A stretch of 64,000 nucleotides of DNA from Actinoplanes sp. M2I2 (GTDB taxonomy: Bacteria; Actinomycetota; Actinomycetes; Mycobacteriales; Micromonosporaceae), in contig NZ_JALPVJ010000014.1 of NCBI RefSeq assembly GCF_023544445.1, forward strand, positions 124,001 to 188,000, in the 5' to 3' direction. Positions 8,897-18,590 of this stretch are shown one piece after another (position 1 is the stretch's first letter; every line of letters starts with the position of its first letter). The notes under the pieces were generated by a model. It was not told where the DNA came from. It did not search any database and worked only from the letters and a program-made list of their open reading frames with translations. The translations under genes and the position numbers were made by a program.

Positions 8897-9605
8897 CCCG
8901 GCCGGCACCCTCCGGCTTCGTGCGCCGGTCCGGTTTCGTTCCCCGGTCCGGGCTTGTTCCCCGGTCCGCGCTCGTTCGCCGGTCCGGCATCGTTCGCGGA
9001 TCCGGTGGGAGGACGCCGGCTGTCAGGCCGGTGCCGACGAGCCAGGAGACGGCGACCACCAGTACGAGGCGCTCGACCACCGCGCCGAAGTCGCTTCGCC
9101 CGACGAAGAGCATGGTCAGGCCGAGGGCGGCGCCGAGCGGAACGATCAGCACGACGCCGACGGCGGCCAGCCGGGTCATCGCCGGCCGCGGGCGCGCGAA
9201 CCAGACGGCGGCCATCGCCCCGGCCAGCACGATCATGCCGGCCACGCTGGCCAAGGCGTGGACGATGTCGGCCGCCGTGGACGGCTCGTAGGGCGGCAGC
9301 GGGCACGTGTCGCTGCACGCGACCAGGCCCGAGGTGGCTGCCAGCAGCGACGAGACCAGCAGGCACCCGCCGACCAGGCGCAGGTCGCGCAGCGCCCAGC
9401 CGAGCAGCCCGACGCCCGCCGCGAGCACGACCAGACCACTGCGGTACGGGATCGCGTACGGCTGACCGGCCGTGCCGGCCTCACTGACATACCCGTCCCA
9501 CCACGACCCGGCCGGCGCCACCAACGCGATCAGCATGACCACGGCCCCGGCCGTCACCGCCAACGCCGCGGCGCCGGCTGCCACGCGCGTCCACCGTCCC
9601 GTCAT
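8865..9605 (-). CDS. DUF998 membrane protein with repetitive charged tail
   Basis: The 246-residue protein has about six predicted membrane helices and the DUF998 pattern (YVSEAGT after helix 1, the loop VACSDTCPLPPYEPSTAADIVHALAS, and PRPAM). The function of the family is not established. The last 45 or so residues are cytoplasmic and built of degenerate five- to seven-residue units such as DRRTSADRGTSPDRGTKPDR. They are encoded by short tandem repeats at about 8915-8995, which look like recent expansion. The gene converges on, and overlaps, the diguanylate cyclase gene. Confidence 0.8.
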   Translation of the reverse strand: MTGRWTRVAAGAAALAVTAGAVVMLIALVAPAGSWWDGYVSEAGTAGQPYAIPYRSGLVVLAAGVGLLGWALRDLRLVGGCLLVSSLLAATSGLVACSDTCPLPPYEPSTAADIVHALASVAGMIVLAGAMAAVWFARPRPAMTRLAAVGVVLIVPLGAALGLTMLFVGRSDFGAVVERLVLVVAVSWLVGTGLTAGVLPPDPRTMPDRRTSADRGTSPDRGTKPDRRTKPEGAGRVRSGIRRWIP

Positions 9606-9654
9606 GATCGCTGAGATCTCGTCACGGCTCCATCATGATCGATAGGGTCGGGGA

Positions 9655-10491
9655 ATGCCCCGGACCGTGGTTGTGACCGGCGCCAGCTCGGGGATCGGCC
9701 GGGCCGCGGCCGTCTCGCTCGCCCACCGCGGCGACGAGGTGATCCTGCTCGGCCGTGACCCGGGACGCCTGGCCGACGCGGTGGCCGCCGTGCGCGAGGC
9801 AGGCGGCCGCACACCACCGGCCTACCGCGCCGACTTCGCCGTGCTCGACGAGGTGCGAGCGACCGGCGCCCGGATAGCCGCCGACCACGAACGCGTGCAC
9901 GTGCTCGCCGGCAACGCCGGCCTGCTCACCGCCGTCCGCCCGCTCACCGCCGACGGCCACGACCCGACGATGCAGATCAACCACCTGGCCGGTTTCCTGC
10001 TCACCCACCTGCTGCTCGATCGTCTCCGCGCGGCCGTCACCCCGGAGTCACCCGCCCTGATCGTCACGACGTCGTCGATCGCCGAGGCGTGGGGCGCCCT
10101 CGACGTCGACCGCCCCGGCCGCCGCCAGCATCTGCGCTGGCTCGCGTACGGCGCCAGCAAACAGGCCAACATCCTGTTCACGGTCGAGGCGGCCCGCCGC
10201 TGGACGGCCTCCGGAATCGTGCCGACCTGCTACTTCCCCGGCCTGATCCACAGCGGCTTCGGAACGACGAGCCCGGCGTTCAGCGCGGCCCGCCTCGCCC
10301 CCGGCCTGTTCCGCCCACCGGCCGAGGGCGCCGACACCCTGGTCTGGCTGGCCACCGACCCGGCGGCCCGGATCCCCGGCGGCTACTTCGCCGGGCGGGC
10401 CCTGTTCCGGGCCACCCCCCGCTCCACGAACCCGGACCGCGCCGCCCGCTTGTGGACATCGAGCCTGGCCGCGGTCGGACTACCCACCTGA
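9655..10491 (+). CDS. Short-chain dehydrogenase/reductase
   Basis: The 278-residue protein has the Rossmann cofactor motif TGASSGIG near the N-terminus, the NAG structural motif (LAGNAGLL) and the catalytic YGASK with an upstream TTSSI Ser. The layout resembles the retinol-dehydrogenase/protochlorophyllide-reductase-like SDRs. NADP is suggested by GRDPGR after beta-2. It is divergent from the DUF998 gene across 49 bases. The substrate cannot be inferred. Confidence 0.88.
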   Translation: MPRTVVVTGASSGIGRAAAVSLAHRGDEVILLGRDPGRLADAVAAVREAGGRTPPAYRADFAVLDEVRATGARIAADHERVHVLAGNAGLLTAVRPLTADGHDPTMQINHLAGFLLTHLLLDRLRAAVTPESPALIVTTSSIAEAWGALDVDRPGRRQHLRWLAYGASKQANILFTVEAARRWTASGIVPTCYFPGLIHSGFGTTSPAFSAARLAPGLFRPPAEGADTLVWLATDPAARIPGGYFAGRALFRATPRSTNPDRAARLWTSSLAAVGLPT

Positions 10492-11047
10492 ACGGGCCCG
10501 GCAGCGGAGCCGGACGCGGCGTGCCGACTCACGGCCATCGGCCGGCATTCGCCTGGACCATCGCCGGTCCCCCGCGCAGCCCCCGTGCGTCTCGTCCTGG
10601 CGGCTGTCCCTGCTTTGCCCTCAGCTTCGTGGTGGGAGATGGCGGCGGAAGAAGAGGACGGCGCCGTCGGCTTCGTGGCGGGGCGGGTCGGCGGGGCGGC
10701 CCGGATTGGCGTATCCAACCAGCAAACCGTCCCAGTTCTCTCCGGCCAGGTGCAGACCGGCCCGCCATCGGTGTCTGTCAGCGCATGTTCGACCCACCTC
10801 CGCGTGTGGCAGCCGCCCCCGCGCGTGCAGCAGCGCCGGGCGGCCGCGTAGCGGGCAGGCTGACATGCACCTCGGGCCGCCACGCCCCCGCCGCAGCACA
10901 GGGTTGTGGACGCTCTTTGAGCCGGGACTCGCGGACGGTGGCGTGAGAGGCTGGCCCGCGTGCATCTCGGACAGGAAACACGAGTGAGCTCGGCCCGGTC
11001 CGTCCCGGTCGAGCGGGGACTGTTTCCAGGGCGGCTCGGGTGACGTC
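10492..11047. other. Intergenic stretch with a possible MocR-like gene remnant
   Basis: No convincing gene is present. On the minus strand at about 10621-10830, one open frame reads a segment containing LLVGYANPG, which resembles the C-terminal end of PLP-binding MocR/GntR regulators, but flanking homology is lost. Base composition at about 10640-10800 is less GC-rich than in the neighbouring genes. I treat it as non-coding or decayed. Confidence 0.3.
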
Positions 11048-12127
11048 GTGACACGGATCGTTGTCGTGGGCGCGGGGATCGTCGGGGCCGCGGTGGCGTA
11101 CGAGGCCGCGCGGGCGGGCGCCCAGGTGGCGCTGATCGACAAGGGGCTGCCCGGGTCGGGGGTCACCGCCGACTCGTTCGCCTGGATCGGCGAGCCCCGC
11201 CCCGGCGAGGTGCCGGATGCCAGTTCGGCCCTGCGGCGCCACACCCTGCGGGCCTGGCGGCGATGGGACGAGGACGTGCCCGGCGTCCGGGTCCGGTGGC
11301 ACGGCGCCCTGTTGCTGGGCGCGGAGCAGGCGTCCGGGGACGGCGAGCGCCTCGTCGAGGCCGGCCGCGTCGAGCCGCACCTGGTCGGGCCGCCCGCGCG
11401 GGCCGTCCACCTCGAGCGTCACGGCGCCGTCGACCCGGTGGCCGTGACCCAGGCCGTCGCCCGGGCGGCTCAGGGCCACGGCGCGCGTCTGATGACGGGC
11501 ACCGTCGTCACCGGGCTCGTTCTGGGCGAGGGGCGGGTCGTCGGCGTGGAGTCTTCCGCCGGGCGCGTCGGCGCCGACACCGTCGTGGTCGCGGCCGGCG
11601 TCGACGCGCCGGTGCGGGGCCGGGCGCTAGGCTTCGATCTGCCCGTGGCGCCGTCGCCGGCCCTCCTCATGCGTTTCGCCGCGCCCCCGGGCCTGGTTCG
11701 CACGCTGATCGTCGGTCCGGATCTGGAGATACGGGAAGCCGCCGAGGGCGAGCTGCTGGTGCCGGCCGCCTACCACGGCGAGTCCGACCACGACGCTTTG
11801 CGGCAGGCCGGCGAACAGATGCGGCGCCGCCTCGTCGCCACCTTCGGTTCGGACGACATCCGCCTGCTCGGCGTCCGCGTGGGAGCACGACCCATGCCGG
11901 CCGACGGACTGCCCGTGATCGGTCCGGTGCCCGGGGTCCTCGGCGCCTACTTGGCTGTCATGCATTCCGGCATCACCCTGGCTCCGAGCGTGGCCCGGCT
12001 CATCACGTCGGAGCTGGTGGACGGGGCCGAAGCGGACGAGCTCGCCGACCTGCGCCCCGCCCGCTTCGCCAACGCTGAGCGCCCCGACGCTTCACAGGGC
12101 CCCCTCCACAGGGCTCAGCCGGAGTAG
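11048..12127 (+). CDS. FAD-dependent oxidoreductase (DAO family)
   Basis: The 359-residue protein begins TRIVVVGAGIVGAAVAYEAAR, the GxGxxG dinucleotide-binding fold, with the acidic end of beta-2 as LIDKG. VGADTVVVAAGVDAP is the second FAD contact, and VGARPMPADGLPVIGPVPG is the glycine-oxidase/D-amino-acid-oxidase (DAO) signature near the C-terminus. These enzymes oxidise amino groups of small amino acids or amines. The GTG at 11048 is taken as the start because the fold begins at residue 2. The 3' end overlaps the convergent glycosidase gene by 13 bases. The substrate is unknown. Confidence 0.87.
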   Translation: MTRIVVVGAGIVGAAVAYEAARAGAQVALIDKGLPGSGVTADSFAWIGEPRPGEVPDASSALRRHTLRAWRRWDEDVPGVRVRWHGALLLGAEQASGDGERLVEAGRVEPHLVGPPARAVHLERHGAVDPVAVTQAVARAAQGHGARLMTGTVVTGLVLGEGRVVGVESSAGRVGADTVVVAAGVDAPVRGRALGFDLPVAPSPALLMRFAAPPGLVRTLIVGPDLEIREAAEGELLVPAAYHGESDHDALRQAGEQMRRRLVATFGSDDIRLLGVRVGARPMPADGLPVIGPVPGVLGAYLAVMHSGITLAPSVARLITSELVDGAEADELADLRPARFANAERPDASQGPLHRAQPE

Positions 12128-14202
12128 ACCTCCAGTCCGGAAAGCTGGCCGGCCGGCCAGGCGCTGTTGGCCGTGACGGTCACCCGGACGTACCGCGCGG
12201 CCACCGCCGATCCGGTCACGGTCACCGTGTTACCGGTGGCCGGGTCGAACCCCCGGGCCGCCGGGCCCGACAGGGCCGTGAACGACGTGCCGTTCGTACC
12301 GGTGGAGACGGCCACCGTCTGGGAGCGCGAACCCCAGCCGGGCGGCAGCTTGAGGACGACGCCGCCGACCGTCGTGGCCGCGCCCAGGTCGACCTGGACC
12401 CACTGCGGGAAGGCGTTGTTGGCGCTCTCCCAGTAGGTTCCGGCGTCGCCGTCGACGACGTTGGCCGGGGCGTACGACTGGGTGTGCCCGCTCGCCGACG
12501 TGGACCGGCCCCGGGCGAGGTCGCCGGTGGCCGGCGGGGGCGTGCTGCCGCCGTACACCTGGATCTGGGAGAGCTGAGCGGCCGGCCAGCCGGAGTTCGC
12601 CGCGAAGCTCAGCCGCACGTAGCGGACCGGGGCCCCACCGAGGGTGACCGTCGCCGCGTTGCCGGCCGCCGGGTCGAAGACGTAACCGGCGGAGGCAGCC
12701 AGCGTGCTGAACGTCGATCCGTTCGTGCTGCCCTGCACGGTGATCGTCTGGCTGCGCCGCTCCCAGCCGGCGGGCAGGCGCAGCACGACGCGGTTGACCG
12801 CCTGGGCGGCGCCCAGATCGACCTGGAACCACTGCGGCAACGCACCCGCGCTCTCCCAATAGGACGACGCGTCGGCGTCGACCGCGTTGGCCGCCGGGTA
12901 CGGCCCGTTGGCGCTGCTCGCGCTGACCGCCTTGCCGGCGGCGAGATCTCCGGTGGCCGGCGGGGGTGATCCGGTGACGGGTGGGGTCGGGCGTACGGCG
13001 GTGAGGGCCAGCTGTCCTTTCAGCATCCGGCCGCCGTCCTGGGTGAGGCGCAGGTAGTAGTCGGCCGAGCAGAAGGTGCCGTCCTCGTCGAGGGGGCGGA
13101 TGCCGCTGCCGGCCGGCACGGAGGCGGCCGTCTCGGCGGTCTTGGCGATCTGGTTGCCCTCGTTGAACTCGTCGAACATCGAGACGTACAGGCCCTGCGC
13201 GCCCAGCTTGACCATGTTGTAGAGGCTGCGCCAGTAGAAGTCGCCGTGCCGGCGCGCGCCGGCGGACAGGTCGCCGGGCAGGACGCAGGGCTGGTAGTCG
13301 ATGCCGCGGGCGTTACAGTCGGCCTGGTCGGCGGTGTTCACATTGGCCAGGAACCAGTCGAGCCCGTCGAGCGTCCCGGTGCGGCCGACCATCCACGGCG
13401 AGATCATGTCGAAGGCGTGGTAGACGCCGGCGAAACCGGTGCGGCTGTCGTTCTTGCCCTCACGCCAGTAGGTCGGGACGCCGCCGATGACGTAGCAGCC
13501 CTGCGCCTTGAACCAGTTGACGACGTCGAGGCATGCGGCCGGGGCGAACGGGCGGCCGTCGTCGGCGAAGCCGAAACCCCAGACACAGACGACCGGTTTG
13601 CCGTTCTGGCGTGCGTAGGCCGACGACGACGTGTGGGCGGCCATCTTCGCCGTCCAGTCCGCCTTGATCCCGCTCTGCATCGACGTCCAGCCGGTGACGT
13701 CGTACATGATGTAGAACTTGCGCCCGGTCGCCTCGGCCGCGGTCCGCACCTTGGTGGTCATGGCGTCGCGGGTCGGGCCCTCGTCGCCCATCGGGTTGAA
13801 GCGCTGCAGGGCGGCGGTGTCGATGCCGTAGGTGCGCATCCACTGGAAGTGCGTGTCGACGGTCTGCTGGTCGTACGAGGAGAACAGCGTCGCGGGCCGG
13901 CCGTCGCCCAGGTTCGGGTACGCCGTGGGGTAGGCGTGCGTGAAGTCGCGCATGTCGGGCCAGGACACGATCGTCGTGTTGGCCGGAGACGGCGGCTGGA
14001 AACGGTCGCGGCTCCAGTGCCACCAGCCGCCGATCGGGGCGCCGTCGCCGGGGCAGGAGAACCACCCCTGGTAGCCGACGCTGATCTTGCCGACGACGTC
14101 GCCGGGCGGGGAGGCGGCGGACGCCGGGGTGAGATCGGTGAGCAGGGCGGCGGCCGAGCCGATGGCCGCTGTGGACAGCAGGGTGCGCCGGGTGAGGGGC
14201 AT
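12115..14202 (-). CDS. Tat-exported GH71/GH99-like glycosidase with two F5/8C modules
   Basis: The protein of 695 residues starts MPLTRRTLLSTAAIG, a twin-arginine signal peptide ending near TPASA. Start 14202 is chosen because AGGAG sits 4-8 bases upstream. The catalytic part (about residues 35-400) resembles GH71/GH99-like barrels. The motif MFDEFNEGNQI carries two glutamates (E345 and E348) in the spacing of the EWxEG motif of GH99 enzymes. Two F5/8 type C (CBM32-like) modules follow, each with NVVDGDAGTYWES-like and SAWPAGQLSGLEVY-like signatures, joined by TPPPATGDLA linkers. An extracellular alpha-mannan or other alpha-glycan is the likely target, from family knowledge only. Confidence 0.82.
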   Translation of the reverse strand: MPLTRRTLLSTAAIGSAAALLTDLTPASAASPPGDVVGKISVGYQGWFSCPGDGAPIGGWWHWSRDRFQPPSPANTTIVSWPDMRDFTHAYPTAYPNLGDGRPATLFSSYDQQTVDTHFQWMRTYGIDTAALQRFNPMGDEGPTRDAMTTKVRTAAEATGRKFYIMYDVTGWTSMQSGIKADWTAKMAAHTSSSAYARQNGKPVVCVWGFGFADDGRPFAPAACLDVVNWFKAQGCYVIGGVPTYWREGKNDSRTGFAGVYHAFDMISPWMVGRTGTLDGLDWFLANVNTADQADCNARGIDYQPCVLPGDLSAGARRHGDFYWRSLYNMVKLGAQGLYVSMFDEFNEGNQIAKTAETAASVPAGSGIRPLDEDGTFCSADYYLRLTQDGGRMLKGQLALTAVRPTPPVTGSPPPATGDLAAGKAVSASSANGPYPAANAVDADASSYWESAGALPQWFQVDLGAAQAVNRVVLRLPAGWERRSQTITVQGSTNGSTFSTLAASAGYVFDPAAGNAATVTLGGAPVRYVRLSFAANSGWPAAQLSQIQVYGGSTPPPATGDLARGRSTSASGHTQSYAPANVVDGDAGTYWESANNAFPQWVQVDLGAATTVGGVVLKLPPGWGSRSQTVAVSTGTNGTSFTALSGPAARGFDPATGNTVTVTGSAVAARYVRVTVTANSAWPAGQLSGLEVYSG

Positions 14203-14528
14203 GGGGACTCCTGACGATCCGGGGGAATGGGGGAACGGATCGACGGTCATCGTGACAGCCGTGTTCACACGAACGCAATACTCCGACCACAGCTTGCAAT
14301 ATTTCGATAACTCATCGGAAAACCGTGGCAACGCAAGAGGTCAGTGTCATCGACTCATGACTCGCCGTAGCCGCGCGGGAAACTTGAAGCATGAACAGTG
14401 CACGTTCAGTGACATAGTTCCTGCCCAGGTCCTGGACATGCCAATCTGAAGTCACTCATTGTGATCGAGGAACGGGTCTCCCTACGCTGGCCCGGTTGAC
14501 TACGGTCAGTTACGGCTGGGGGGCCGCA
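14203..14528. promoter_or_regulatory. Divergent promoter region, AT-rich
   Basis: These 326 bases separate the glycosidase and the NACHT/WD40 gene and are clearly less GC-rich than either. They contain segments such as CTTGCAATATTTCGATAACT near 14290-14310. I could not assign -35/-10 pairs with confidence. Both genes probably have their promoters here. Confidence 0.4.
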
Positions 14529-17500
14529 ATGGGGGGAAATCCGGGGCCGAGACGGGACCCGTGGACAGTGGCTCTGCACGCGGGTCCGGCGGATCCGTAC
14601 GGCCGTCCGGCGGGCGACCGTCCGCTGGGCTGTGGCGTGCTCATCGATCCGTGGCGGGTGCTCACCTCGTCCGTGCCGCACGATCGGACCGGCCCGGCCG
14701 ACCAGCTGTGGGTCGCATTCCCCAAAGCGGGTGTGCCGTGGACGATCCGGCGGCGGGTCGTCTCGATCCGGGCCGACGCGGCCACCGACGTGGCCGTGCT
14801 GGTGCTGGACGAACCGGCCCCGCACGGTGTCGAGCCGGCTCCCCTGTCCGCCCCGGACGCGGCCGACCTGGTCGGCGAACGGTGGTGGGCGTTCGGGTTC
14901 CCGGCCGGCACGGCCTTCGGCGGCGACGGGCGCGGCCATGTCGGGGCGGCCCTCTCGTACGGCCGGATGCGGCTCGAGCCCGACCCCGACCTCGGCCTGA
15001 CCGACGGCTTCGTCGGCGCCGCCGTCTGGTCGCCCCGTTTCGAGGCCGTCGTCGGACTGATCAGCCGGGTGCAGGTCGTCGGCGGCCGCGCCGGCGAGAT
15101 CGTCGCCCTGACCGTCGCCCAGGCGACCGGCGCCCTGCCCGAGGAGCACCTGCACGACCTGGCCGGGTGGTCGGCCGCCGACGCCGGCGAGTCGGCCCTG
15201 GCCGCCTGGGGCTGGTCGCTGGAATCCGATGTGGAGGCGGCCCGGCACTGGCTGCCCCGGTCCCGGGGTGTGGCGGTCGATTCCGAGCCGGGCTACCGGT
15301 TCCGCGGGCGCCGGGCCGCCCTGTCCGCCGTGGTGGACTGGCTGGGCCGGCCCCGGGTCGACGACCGGGTGCTGGTCGTGACCGGCTCGCCCGGCGTGGG
15401 CAAGTCGGCCGTGCTGGGCCGCGTGGTGACCACCTCGGACCCGGCCTTCCGCGACCTGTTGCCGGCCGGGGACGACGCCGTGCGGGCCGGCGTCGGCACG
15501 GTCGCCTGCGCCGTCCACGTGAAGGGCAAGACCGCGCTGGACGTGGCGGTCGAGATCGCGCGGGCCGCCGCCGTGCGCATCCCGCAGAGCCCGGACGAGC
15601 TGGCGCCCGCCTTGCGCCGGCGCCTGGCCGACCGGCGTACCTCCCGCTTCAACCTCGTCATCGACGCGCTCGACGAGGCGGTCAGTCCCGAGCAGGCCCA
15701 GCAGATCGTCGAGGACCTCGTGCTGCCGGTCGTCCGGACCTGCGGCTCGGTGGGTGTCCAGGTCGTGGTGGGCACGCGGCGCAGCGACGACGGCGGCGAC
15801 CTGCTGCAGCTGTTCGGCGCGGACTGCGAGGTGGTCGATCTCGACAGCGAGCGCTTCTTCGAGGTGGAGGACCTCACCGCGTACGCGTCGGCGACGCTGC
15901 GGCTCGTCGGGGACGAGCGGACCGGCAACCCGTACGCGCCGGACCACGTCGCCGGGCCGGTCGCCGCGCGGATCGCCGAGCTGGCCGACCGCAACTTCCT
16001 GGTCGCCGGGCTGACCGCGCGGCGGCACGGCCTCTACGACCACGTAGCGGTGCGGCCGGAGGACCTGGCCTTCTCCCCCGACGTCGACGACGCTTTGGAG
16101 GCGTACGTCGACCGGCTGCCCGAGGTGGGCCGGCTGGCCGCCAAGCCGGCGCTGACCGCCCTGGCGTACGCGCAGGCGCCGGGCCTGTCGCTCGAGCTGT
16201 GGCAGACGTTCCTGGCCGGCTTCGGGGTGACGGTCGAGCAGGGCCAGCTGGCCGACTTCGCGCGTTCGTCGGCCGCCAACTTCCTCGTCGAGTCGAGCGG
16301 GGACGGGCCCGGACCGCGGTTCCGGCTGTTCCATCAGGCGCTCAACGACGCGCTGCTGCGCGAGCGGCGCTTCAGCGGGGCGACCGTGGCCGACCAGCGG
16401 GCCATCAGCGACCACCTGATCCGGCACGGCCGCGCGCACGGGTGGGCGCAAGCCGACCAGTACCTGCTGCGTTCGCTGGCCGAGCACGCGGTCGCCGCCG
16501 GCCTGATCGACGAGTTGCTCGTGGACGACGAGTACCTGCTCTACGCCGACCTGCTCCGGCTCGTGCCGCCGGCCGACTACGCCCGGACGATCCTCGGTCA
16601 GCAACGCGCCCGGTTGCTCCGGCTCACCCCGCAGGCCGTGCCGGCCGGGCCGTCGGAACGCGCGGCCCAGTTCAGCGTGACGGCTGTGCTCGAAGGGCTC
16701 GACTCGCGGGTCGCGGTCAACCGGCGCGCGCCCTACCGGGCGAGCTGGGCCGCCGTGCAGAAGCGGCGCGAATGGGCCGTGCTCGAAGGGCACACCGGCG
16801 TGGCCGGGTCGATCTGCGTGCTGACCGCGCGCAGCGGCGAGCTGATCGTGGCCAGCGGCGGAAGCGACGGCACCGTCCGCACCTGGGACCCGCGCACCGG
16901 GCAGCAACGCCGGGTGATGCTGGCCGGCGCCGACGTGGTCGAGCTGGTCCCGGTCCGGATGGACGGCCGCACCCTGGTGGCGTCGGCCGGCGCGGACGGC
17001 ACGGTGCTGCTGTGGGACCCGGAGAGCGGGCAACTGCGGCACAGCGTGCGGTGCGAGCCCGACCAGATCCGGGCGCTGACGCCGGCGCCCCGGCCCGGGG
17101 ACGAGGGCTTCGGCGTGGTGTGCGCGGACGGCAGCATCACCGTCTGGTCGCCGGTCGGCCGGAGCACCCGGCGCAACATGATCCACACGGGGAAGGTCTC
17201 GGCCGCCGTGCTGTGCGGGCCCGACCGGGTGATCAGCGCGGGCGCCGACGGGTCGTTGCAGTACTGGACGATCGGCGCGCCGGAACCGGGCTGGGTCGCC
17301 GCCGCGCACAGCCGGGCCGTCACCGCGCTGTGCCTGCTGCCCGCGGCCGACCAGGGCATCGTGGTCAGCGGCAGCGCCGACGGGACGGTCCGCATCGGCG
17401 ACGCCGCCACCGGCACGCCGCTGCTGACCATCCAGGTGGGTGACCCGATCCGGGCGATGTGCCCGGTGAACCGCCGCGGCGGACCGCTGCTGGCCACGGC

Positions 17501-18590
17501 CGGCGACGACGGCATCATCCGGCTCTGGGACGCGTGGACGGGCCGGCTGCTGCGGGCCGTGGCCACGCACGGCGGGCCGATCCGCCGGCTGTGCGCGGTC
17601 GAGGTGCAGGGCCGGGTGCTGATCGCCACCGTCGGCGATGCCGCCGTCCGGCTGTGGGATCCCGATTTCGCCTTCGGCCCGCGAACCGGTGCGGCGTCCA
17701 CCTCGGTCACCGCGCTCGCGGCGATCCGGCAGGGCAGCCGGGATCTCGTGGCCGCCGCCTACGGCAACGGGACTGTGCAACTGCTCAACACTGCCACCGG
17801 CGAGGTGGTCGACGAGCTCACCGGGCACCGGGATGCCATCACGGATCTGGCGCCCGTCTTCGCGTACGGGAAGATCCTGCTCGCCTCGGCCGGGGCCGAC
17901 GAGACCGTGGGCCTGTGGGAGCTGCGCAAGGCCCGGCAGCGCGCCGAGCTGCAGCCACGGCCGGGGTGGTCGTCCACAGTGTGCGCGGTGTTCCTCAACC
18001 GTCATCTGTGGCTGGCCTGCGCCGGCGAGGAGGGCACGGTGCGGCTGTGGGACCCGTTCACCGGCCGTCGCCGTCGCCGCACCCCGTGGCGGCGCGGCCC
18101 CCGGGGCGGCGGGCCGATCTCGGTGCTGGTCGAGCTGACCACCCGCGAGGGGCCACGGGTCGTCTCGGGCGGCACGGACTGCACGCTGCGCGTCTGGAAC
18201 ATCGCGAGCGGGCGCCAGGAGACGGTCTTCAGCCGCCACACCGGCCGGATCCGCGCGGCCTGCGTCCTGCCCTCCCCCGCCGGCGAGCTGGTCGCGTCGG
18301 CCGGCGACGACCAGGTCATCCGCGTCTGGGACCCGCGGACGGGCGACCAGCGGCTGGCGCTGCGGGGCCACACCGGGCGCGTCACGGCGGTGTGCCCGAT
18401 CCGCGCCGGCAACCGCCTGCTGCTGGCCTCGACCGGCCACGACGGCACCGTACGCCTGTGGAACCCGGCCACCGGCGCCGGCGAGCTCACCATCCCGATC
18501 CACCACGAGGGCACCGCGTGCGCAGCCGTCGCCGACGAGCTCATCGTCGGCACGACGGCCGGGGCCCTGGCGCTCTCGCTGAGTCTCTAG
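14529..18590 (+). CDS. Pseudo-trypsin / NACHT STAND NTPase / WD40 protein
   Basis: This protein of about 1353 residues has three parts. Residues 10-185 are a trypsin-like beta-barrel. Residues 270-480 are a NACHT-type STAND ATPase with Walker A GSPGVGKS (286-293) and Walker B NLVIDALDEA (375-384), followed by helical repeats to about 740. About fourteen WD40 blades (DGTVRLWDP and variants) run to the end, enough for two seven-blade propellers. The trypsin triad is broken: LTSSV (45-49) replaces LTxAH, so the His is lost, and GFVGAAVW (160-167) replaces GFSGAPVW, so the Ser is Val. Only Asp87 in TDVAVL remains. STAND proteins of this plan are thought to act in bacterial immunity or signalling. 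Start 14529 (ATG after a G-run) is preferred; TTG 14496 is possible. Confidence 0.88.
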   Translation: MGGNPGPRRDPWTVALHAGPADPYGRPAGDRPLGCGVLIDPWRVLTSSVPHDRTGPADQLWVAFPKAGVPWTIRRRVVSIRADAATDVAVLVLDEPAPHGVEPAPLSAPDAADLVGERWWAFGFPAGTAFGGDGRGHVGAALSYGRMRLEPDPDLGLTDGFVGAAVWSPRFEAVVGLISRVQVVGGRAGEIVALTVAQATGALPEEHLHDLAGWSAADAGESALAAWGWSLESDVEAARHWLPRSRGVAVDSEPGYRFRGRRAALSAVVDWLGRPRVDDRVLVVTGSPGVGKSAVLGRVVTTSDPAFRDLLPAGDDAVRAGVGTVACAVHVKGKTALDVAVEIARAAAVRIPQSPDELAPALRRRLADRRTSRFNLVIDALDEAVSPEQAQQIVEDLVLPVVRTCGSVGVQVVVGTRRSDDGGDLLQLFGADCEVVDLDSERFFEVEDLTAYASATLRLVGDERTGNPYAPDHVAGPVAARIAELADRNFLVAGLTARRHGLYDHVAVRPEDLAFSPDVDDALEAYVDRLPEVGRLAAKPALTALAYAQAPGLSLELWQTFLAGFGVTVEQGQLADFARSSAANFLVESSGDGPGPRFRLFHQALNDALLRERRFSGATVADQRAISDHLIRHGRAHGWAQADQYLLRSLAEHAVAAGLIDELLVDDEYLLYADLLRLVPPADYARTILGQQRARLLRLTPQAVPAGPSERAAQFSVTAVLEGLDSRVAVNRRAPYRASWAAVQKRREWAVLEGHTGVAGSICVLTARSGELIVASGGSDGTVRTWDPRTGQQRRVMLAGADVVELVPVRMDGRTLVASAGADGTVLLWDPESGQLRHSVRCEPDQIRALTPAPRPGDEGFGVVCADGSITVWSPVGRSTRRNMIHTGKVSAAVLCGPDRVISAGADGSLQYWTIGAPEPGWVAAAHSRAVTALCLLPAADQGIVVSGSADGTVRIGDAATGTPLLTIQVGDPIRAMCPVNRRGGPLLATAGDDGIIRLWDAWTGRLLRAVATHGGPIRRLCAVEVQGRVLIATVGDAAVRLWDPDFAFGPRTGAASTSVTALAAIRQGSRDLVAAAYGNGTVQLLNTATGEVVDELTGHRDAITDLAPVFAYGKILLASAGADETVGLWELRKARQRAELQPRPGWSSTVCAVFLNRHLWLACAGEEGTVRLWDPFTGRRRRRTPWRRGPRGGGPISVLVELTTREGPRVVSGGTDCTLRVWNIASGRQETVFSRHTGRIRAACVLPSPAGELVASAGDDQVIRVWDPRTGDQRLALRGHTGRVTAVCPIRAGNRLLLASTGHDGTVRLWNPATGAGELTIPIHHEGTACAAVADELIVGTTAGALALSLSL

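Noticed and set aside
10529..11054. Several short frames between the SDR and FAD genes
   Set aside because: They have no ribosome sites and no convincing domain. A weak MocR-like phrase is recorded only as a possible remnant.
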